Assembly: GCA_023055505.1 (NCBI GenBank)
Contig: JALIRH010000019.1
Span: 2,480,001 to 2,544,000 of the forward strand
Origin: Callipepla californica brunnescens
Lineage: Eukaryota > Chordata > Aves > Galliformes > Odontophoridae
Reading direction: 5' to 3'
Length of the DNA: 64,000 bases
Of the stretch, positions 59,833 to 64,000 are shown piece by piece. Each line of letters starts with the position of its first letter. Positions within the stretch are counted from its first letter, which is position 1. The notes under the pieces are model-generated. The model did not search any database and had not been told where the DNA came from. It was given only the letters and a program-made list of their open reading frames with translations. The translations under genes were made by a program, and so were the position numbers.

Positions 59833-60790
59833 AGTGATGTTCCCTAGGGATCCATATTGGCACCTGTCCTGTTTAATATTTTTACTGATGATCTGGATGA
59901 GGGAATTAAGCGCAAACTCAGTAAATTCGCAAATGACACAAAGTTGGGAGGAAGTGTTGATGCCTAGGGGTAGGAAGGCCTGTAAGAGGTGTCTGGATAG
60001 GCTGTGTCACTGGGCTGAGGCCAGTGGGATGAAGTTTAGTGAGACCATGTTCCTGGTCACAACAACCCCAGGCAGTGCTACAGGCTGAGAGTAGAATGAC
60101 TGGAAAGCTGTGCACAGGAAAATGACCTGGGGCTATTGGTCAATGCTGAGGTGAACAGGGGCCATCAGTGTGCCCAAATGGCAAAACGAAGGCTAATGGT
60201 ATCCTGGCTGGTACAAGAAATGGTGTTGCCTGCAGGAGATGGGAAGTGATCATCCCCCTGTGCTCAGGTCTTGTGAGGCTGCATGTTGAGCACTGCATTC
60301 AGTTTTGGGCTGCTCAGCACAAGAAAGGTGTTGAGGCACTGGAGTCTGTCCAGAGAATGGCAACAGAGCTGTGAAGGATCTAGAACGCAAGACTTAATGG
60401 GGAGCAGCTGAGGGAACTGGGATTGTTTAGTCAGGAGAAGAGGAGGCTCAAAGGAGATCTTATTGCTCTCAAAAATTTCCTGAAAGGAGGTTGTCACAAG
60501 GTGGAGGTTATCCTCTTCTCAGACATAACTGGTGATAGGACAAGAAAGAATGGCCTTAAGTTGTGCCAGGGGAGTTTCAGGTTGCATATTAGTATAACCT
60601 TATTCTCTGAAGGAGTGGTCAGACACTAGAACAGGTTGCCCTGGGAGGTGGTGAAGTCACTGTCCCTGGAGGTGTTCAAGAAAGGTGCAGATGAAGTACT
60701 TCGGGATATGGTTTAGTGGGCAGTATTGGTGATAGGTGGAAGGTTGGACGGGTGAGATGTCTTTTCCAATCTTAAAGATTCTGTGATTCA
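59833..60790 (+). mobile_element. CR1 LINE, 5'-truncated, with end of the reverse transcriptase region
   Basis: A copy of about 960 bp. Frame 59854-59967 still reads the CR1 reverse transcriptase: [13 protein letters not shown] followed by [10 protein letters not shown], then a TAG stop at 59965-59967. The catalytic motif, usually FADD in this clade, reads FAND here, so the first aspartate is lost. Downstream the frame is broken by stops and small indels. From about 60390 the copy matches the CR1 3' region (GGGAACTGGGATTGTTTAGT at 60413-60432, GAGAAGAGGAGGCTCAAAGG at 60435-60454, AGGTTGCCCTGGGAGGTGG at 60633-60651) and ends GATTCTGTGATTC near 60789. It is dead and cannot supply an active reverse transcriptase. 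Confidence 0.92.
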
Positions 60791-61026
60791 TATATAACTC
60801 TCAAACAGCATTGCAATTGTGCAAAAGACTACCCTTCTCATTCAGAGGCTATACCAGAATGCCACAGGTTGAAGATACAGAGTCAAAGTATAAGTTCTTG
60901 TTTCTTGCAGAATTGTCAGAGTTTGCATTCCAAAGAAGAACCTAGAGCAAAGTGCATGTCTAAAAGTGTCATTGTAGTCATCCTGCCTCATAGTTCTCTG
61001 AGAGAATAAGGAAAGTATGACAGACC
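60791..61026. other. spacer between CR1 copies
   Basis: About 236 bp of unique sequence separates the + strand CR1 from the - strand CR1. I recognise nothing in it. Confidence 0.6.
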
Positions 61027-61270
61027 TTTTCACACAATGGGTTGGATTGGAGGGGGCCTTAAAGATCATCCATTTCCAACAACCTTGCCGTGGGCAGTGA
61101 CACCTCTCTCTAGATTGGGTTGCCCAGTGCTCCATCTAAGCTGATCTTGAACACATCCATGAATTGGGCATTCACAGCTTCACTGGACAGCCTATTCCAG
61201 TGTCTTGCCACCCTTATAATGAAGACTTTCTTCTTTATATCTAATTTCCTTACATTTCATCAAAATTGAG
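61027..61270 (-). mobile_element. CR1 LINE 3' fragment, minus strand
   Basis: On the + strand this reads as the reverse complement of a CR1 3' end: GGGTTGGATTGGAGGGGGCC (61039-61058), TTAAAGATCATCC (61059-61071), GCCGTGGGCAGTGACACC (61087-61104), GCCTATTCCAGTGTCTTGCC (61190-61209). It is more diverged than the other two copies and probably belongs to a different, older CR1 subfamily. It may extend weakly past 61270. It is oriented tail to tail with the copy ending at 60790. Confidence 0.85.
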
Positions 61271-63512
61271 TTTATATTAGTCCTCAAAAGACAAGACCTC
61301 CTTCATATTAAGTTGCTTCCTTTTACCTTCTTATACCTGTGGAAGTTCTAGTCTTTCCCTTAGCTTTGTATTTCTGATGTAGCTCTGATGTTTTGTTTAT
61401 TTATTGGATTACCCCAAGTGGGCCATATCAGTGCAGAAAAACCCTGAATGATCCTTAATAGTGGAAAGAAGAATACAAAAGCAAACATTCTATCCACTCG
61501 TACATACATTTTTTTCATTCAAATATAGAAGACTGAACTAGTCTTTTTTTTGTCCTTATTTTTTTTACTAGTAAGTTATTGAACGCATTGACTCCAGTCT
61601 GTCTTTTAGTTCTGATAAATGCTACTTCATTACATACTTAAAGGCTACTGTGATTCACAGCTGAGTATCAGTTTCATTTTTTTTTTCAGACAGTTCAGTT
61701 TGCTTCTGGTTTTTATTGCTACTTTTCTAGTTATCTTCTAGAGTTGCTCAAGGCAGTGCACTTTCTAGTGGGAGTTTTTAGGAGCAGAGTGTTTTAATCT
61801 CATATTGGAATTGTTGCTTTTAAGTAAAGAGGAAATCCGTACATGTGAAAATTTAGATCAGAAAACTGAATCTTAAGAGTAACTTTTATCTAGTAATGGA
61901 GCAAAAGCTTAACTAATGTCCAATCAAAATTGCCCAAACCCAACTTTTATCTTTTACTACGGAATACTTTGCAACAATCTATCTAAGACCAATAACTTTT
62001 TGCAGAAAGTACTTAGTTGGAAAATGTGAATTATGAGTAAATTAAAGAAAATCACTATCTGCTGGTGCGCAATTTGCTAGAATAAAAAAAGAGATGAAAT
62101 ATATTGAATGTGTTACTTGTTATGAGTTATTTGCCCATTACAGATTGATGCCCTGCTCTTCTCATGGATTTGAGCCATATAGTATTTCTCATTTTCTCTT
62201 CATGTGCACTTTATTAATATTCATTTTTTCCAGTTTCCCCTTACTTGTAAATCTTTCTTTTGCAAATGAAACAACATCTGCAGCTAGCTATAAATATTTA
62301 TCACTTGAGAACAGTCATGATATAAAGACATCTGAGAAGTGAGATTGGAGGACAGTTGGTGACTGTGGGTCACTGATACTGCAAAATTTGGAAATGCTAA
62401 ATCTAAAGCATAAATTTGCAAGAACCTGTAATGTAAAGCCAAAATAGTAAAGTTTATCAGACCTACTAAGAAATATGTTCATGCTTATGACTGGGGACAC
62501 ATTCTTAAATTAACCTTTCCTCTCATTGTTTGCAAGCAAAGTGATAGTTGCCTATACATGCCACAGCAGACTATTTCTGTATTGACAATTCGTGTTTTTG
62601 CTATAGGAGAAAATACTTTGTATGGACTACAAAACGTTTTCAATGCAAATACCTTCCAAACAAATCAATTCAATAAGGTTTAGCCTTATCAAGAAACAGC
62701 TATAGAGCAGGGCAGTGACCTTCACCCAGATGTATCCTTCAGGATTCAGATTTAAGGAACCTTTCAAACGTTACCTTTAAAATGAGCAGATATAGTTAAT
62801 TTGATCAGTCATTCCAAACTGAAAGTCACTGCAAATAAAGAATGGCAACAAATATATGCTGCAGAGTGGGGGGGGAAAATGGAAGAGGGCAATGCTACCT
62901 GCATTTATCTGACCACAGAGCCTTTCTTTGCAGAGCAATTGCATTAGTGTTACAACTTGTTAGGTTCATTTCCAGATTTGCCTAGAGGATGCTGATGCAC
63001 CGATTTCCATGGCAATTGCATGCTAGTATTAAGCAGTTTTTGTGCTAGTAAAAATCCTTGGTCTTTTTTTACCCCCTATGGGTACTAATGGTATGCAGAT
63101 GTTGGAATCAATCTGTAAAACAAAGATGTTCTGACAACATTTTCAAACCATGAGGATTCTCTTCTCATTGTTGTTGTCCTCTGAGTGCTTAGAGACTCTG
63201 TTCCTGTAAAGCCACTGCGCAATCTCACTGGATTTGGGGAAAATGAGAGAAGTTCTAAAGGCTTGTTTCATCTGTTGTAATCCCAGTGTGTTGTGGAAAT
63301 ACTGGAAAATCATTTGCAAGGTAGGACCTGAGCCATCAGCTGACTTCACTGAGACACTACTCCTTAACTTCGTGATGTATGCACAGATGAAAGTCCTGCC
63401 ATGAGCAGTTGTTTCCAGGGATAAGAGCATATTAGTGAATCCTTTCTCACAGTAATGACAAAATCCAGTCCCTAGTGAGCTACCTAGCCCTTAAATGTTT
63501 GCTATATGAAGT
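61271..63512. other. gene-free sequence
   Basis: No gene is recognised. The first 150 bp may be further decayed CR1 but I cannot align it by eye. Frames at 62094-62342 (+), 62315-62500 (-) and 63143-63430 (-) have no signature. T-rich runs occur near 61540-61568 and 61676-61688. Confidence 0.5.
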
Positions 63513-63546
63513 GTCTTTTTTTTTTCTTTTTTTCTTTTTTTTTCAG

Positions 63547-63570
63547 CTGAAATTTAAAGGGGAATCTGGG
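63547..63570 (+). other. possible 24-nt microexon
   Basis: A 31-base all-pyrimidine tract (63514-63544) ends in AG (63545-63546), a very strong acceptor. A GTATGT donor begins at 63571. The 24 bases between them are divisible by three and open only in frame 0, reading LKFKGESG. Neural microexons often have these properties: 27 nt or less, frame-preserving, extended pyrimidine tract. No typical UGC motif stands between tract and AG, and I do not recognise the peptide. It may be a decoy. Confidence 0.2.
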
Positions 63571-64000
63571 GTATGTGTAGTGTAATTCCTCAGACTGAAA
63601 TTTGCTCTGAATTTCTTGCAGAAGCGCAATGGAATTTGCAGTGCTCACATTTATCAGAATGTCAGCCATACAAGGCCGCATTTCTCTAACAGGTAGTAAT
63701 TTAGTAGGGACATTTATTACTATTTTATTCGTGGTTCAGAAGGGAAAAATCATGTTAAATTAATCGTTTTAATCACTTCTTGCTATAGCTTGCACTGTAC
63801 TTAGAAACTCCTCAGTCAAACGTTTCAACTCAAATCCCATTAGGTATAACTTCTTAATTCCCTGGGAAATAGCTCAGAGAGCATTGTTATTTGAGATTTG
63901 GCTAATGGTTGAGGTTTGACCTGTATTTGTTAGTGCAGTGCCCCAGAGCACCATAGCTAGAAATGAAATGAAAGAATACAAGTATTTTGGTACCACAAAG
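63571..64000. other. gene-free sequence at the window end
   Basis: AT-rich unique sequence. Nothing is recognised. Confidence 0.5.

Noticed and set aside
1..64000. CRISPR array, tRNA, rRNA, snoRNA, microRNA precursor, bacterial-type operon or origin
   Set aside because: No regularly spaced repeats, no cloverleaf or A/B box pair, no long hairpin and no prokaryotic gene structure seen on either strand.

Overview
The window looks like non-coding DNA from a bird macrochromosome: an intergenic stretch or the inside of a very long intron. Reasons: it is AT-rich and CpG-poor, no reading frame encodes a protein I recognise, dispersed repeats are sparse, and the young repeats are CR1 LINEs with the avian-type 3' end (near 58.6, 59.8-60.8 and 61.0-61.3 kb). 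I see no Alu-, B1- or L1-like sequence. A galliform such as chicken fits best, but species and locus cannot be fixed from the sequence alone. I find no tRNA, rRNA, CRISPR array, intact transposon or confident protein-coding exon. The longest ATG-initiated frame is only 155 codons, which is expected by chance in this length of DNA.

Layout. 0-14.3 kb: mostly unannotatable sequence with a TGATTAA triple repeat (2.17 kb), an exon-like open stretch (2.44-2.56 kb), a possible small retrocopy with poly(A), upstream ATTAAA and a 7-bp flanking repeat (4.35-4.73 kb), and a possible ancient SINE (5.1 kb). 14.3-28.4 kb: a motif-rich stretch containing an AP-1/MARE-like core (14.35-14.64 kb), a 61-bp exon-like segment with good splice signals (18.4 kb), an ancient L3/CR1-type LINE relic (22.75-22.99 kb) and a clear MIR-type SINE relic (25.26-25.44 kb), both on the minus strand. 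28.4-29.5 kb: a purine/poly-G tract next to a block with one PBX/HOX-like and six MEIS/TGIF-like sites, two of them forming a perfect 10-bp inverted repeat; this is the best regulatory candidate in the window. 29.5-58.6 kb: long gene-free DNA with AT-rich TAAT-dense blocks (38.2-38.6 and 53.0-53.4 kb), a T30 tract (45.4 kb) and a one-base-loop G-quadruplex motif (55.93 kb). 58.6-61.3 kb: the CR1 cluster. 61.3-64 kb: gene-free, ending with a 31-base pyrimidine tract and a possible 24-nt microexon (63.55 kb).

No genes can be described as working together. The most useful leads are cis-regulatory (the TALE-type motif block at 28.56-28.90 kb), evolutionary (MIR and L3 relics in a bird-like genome) and transcriptional (a few exon-like segments, all on the + strand). 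The motif and exon claims rest on pattern recognition only; cross-species alignment and RNA-seq would decide them. No previously undescribed system was found that I can support.
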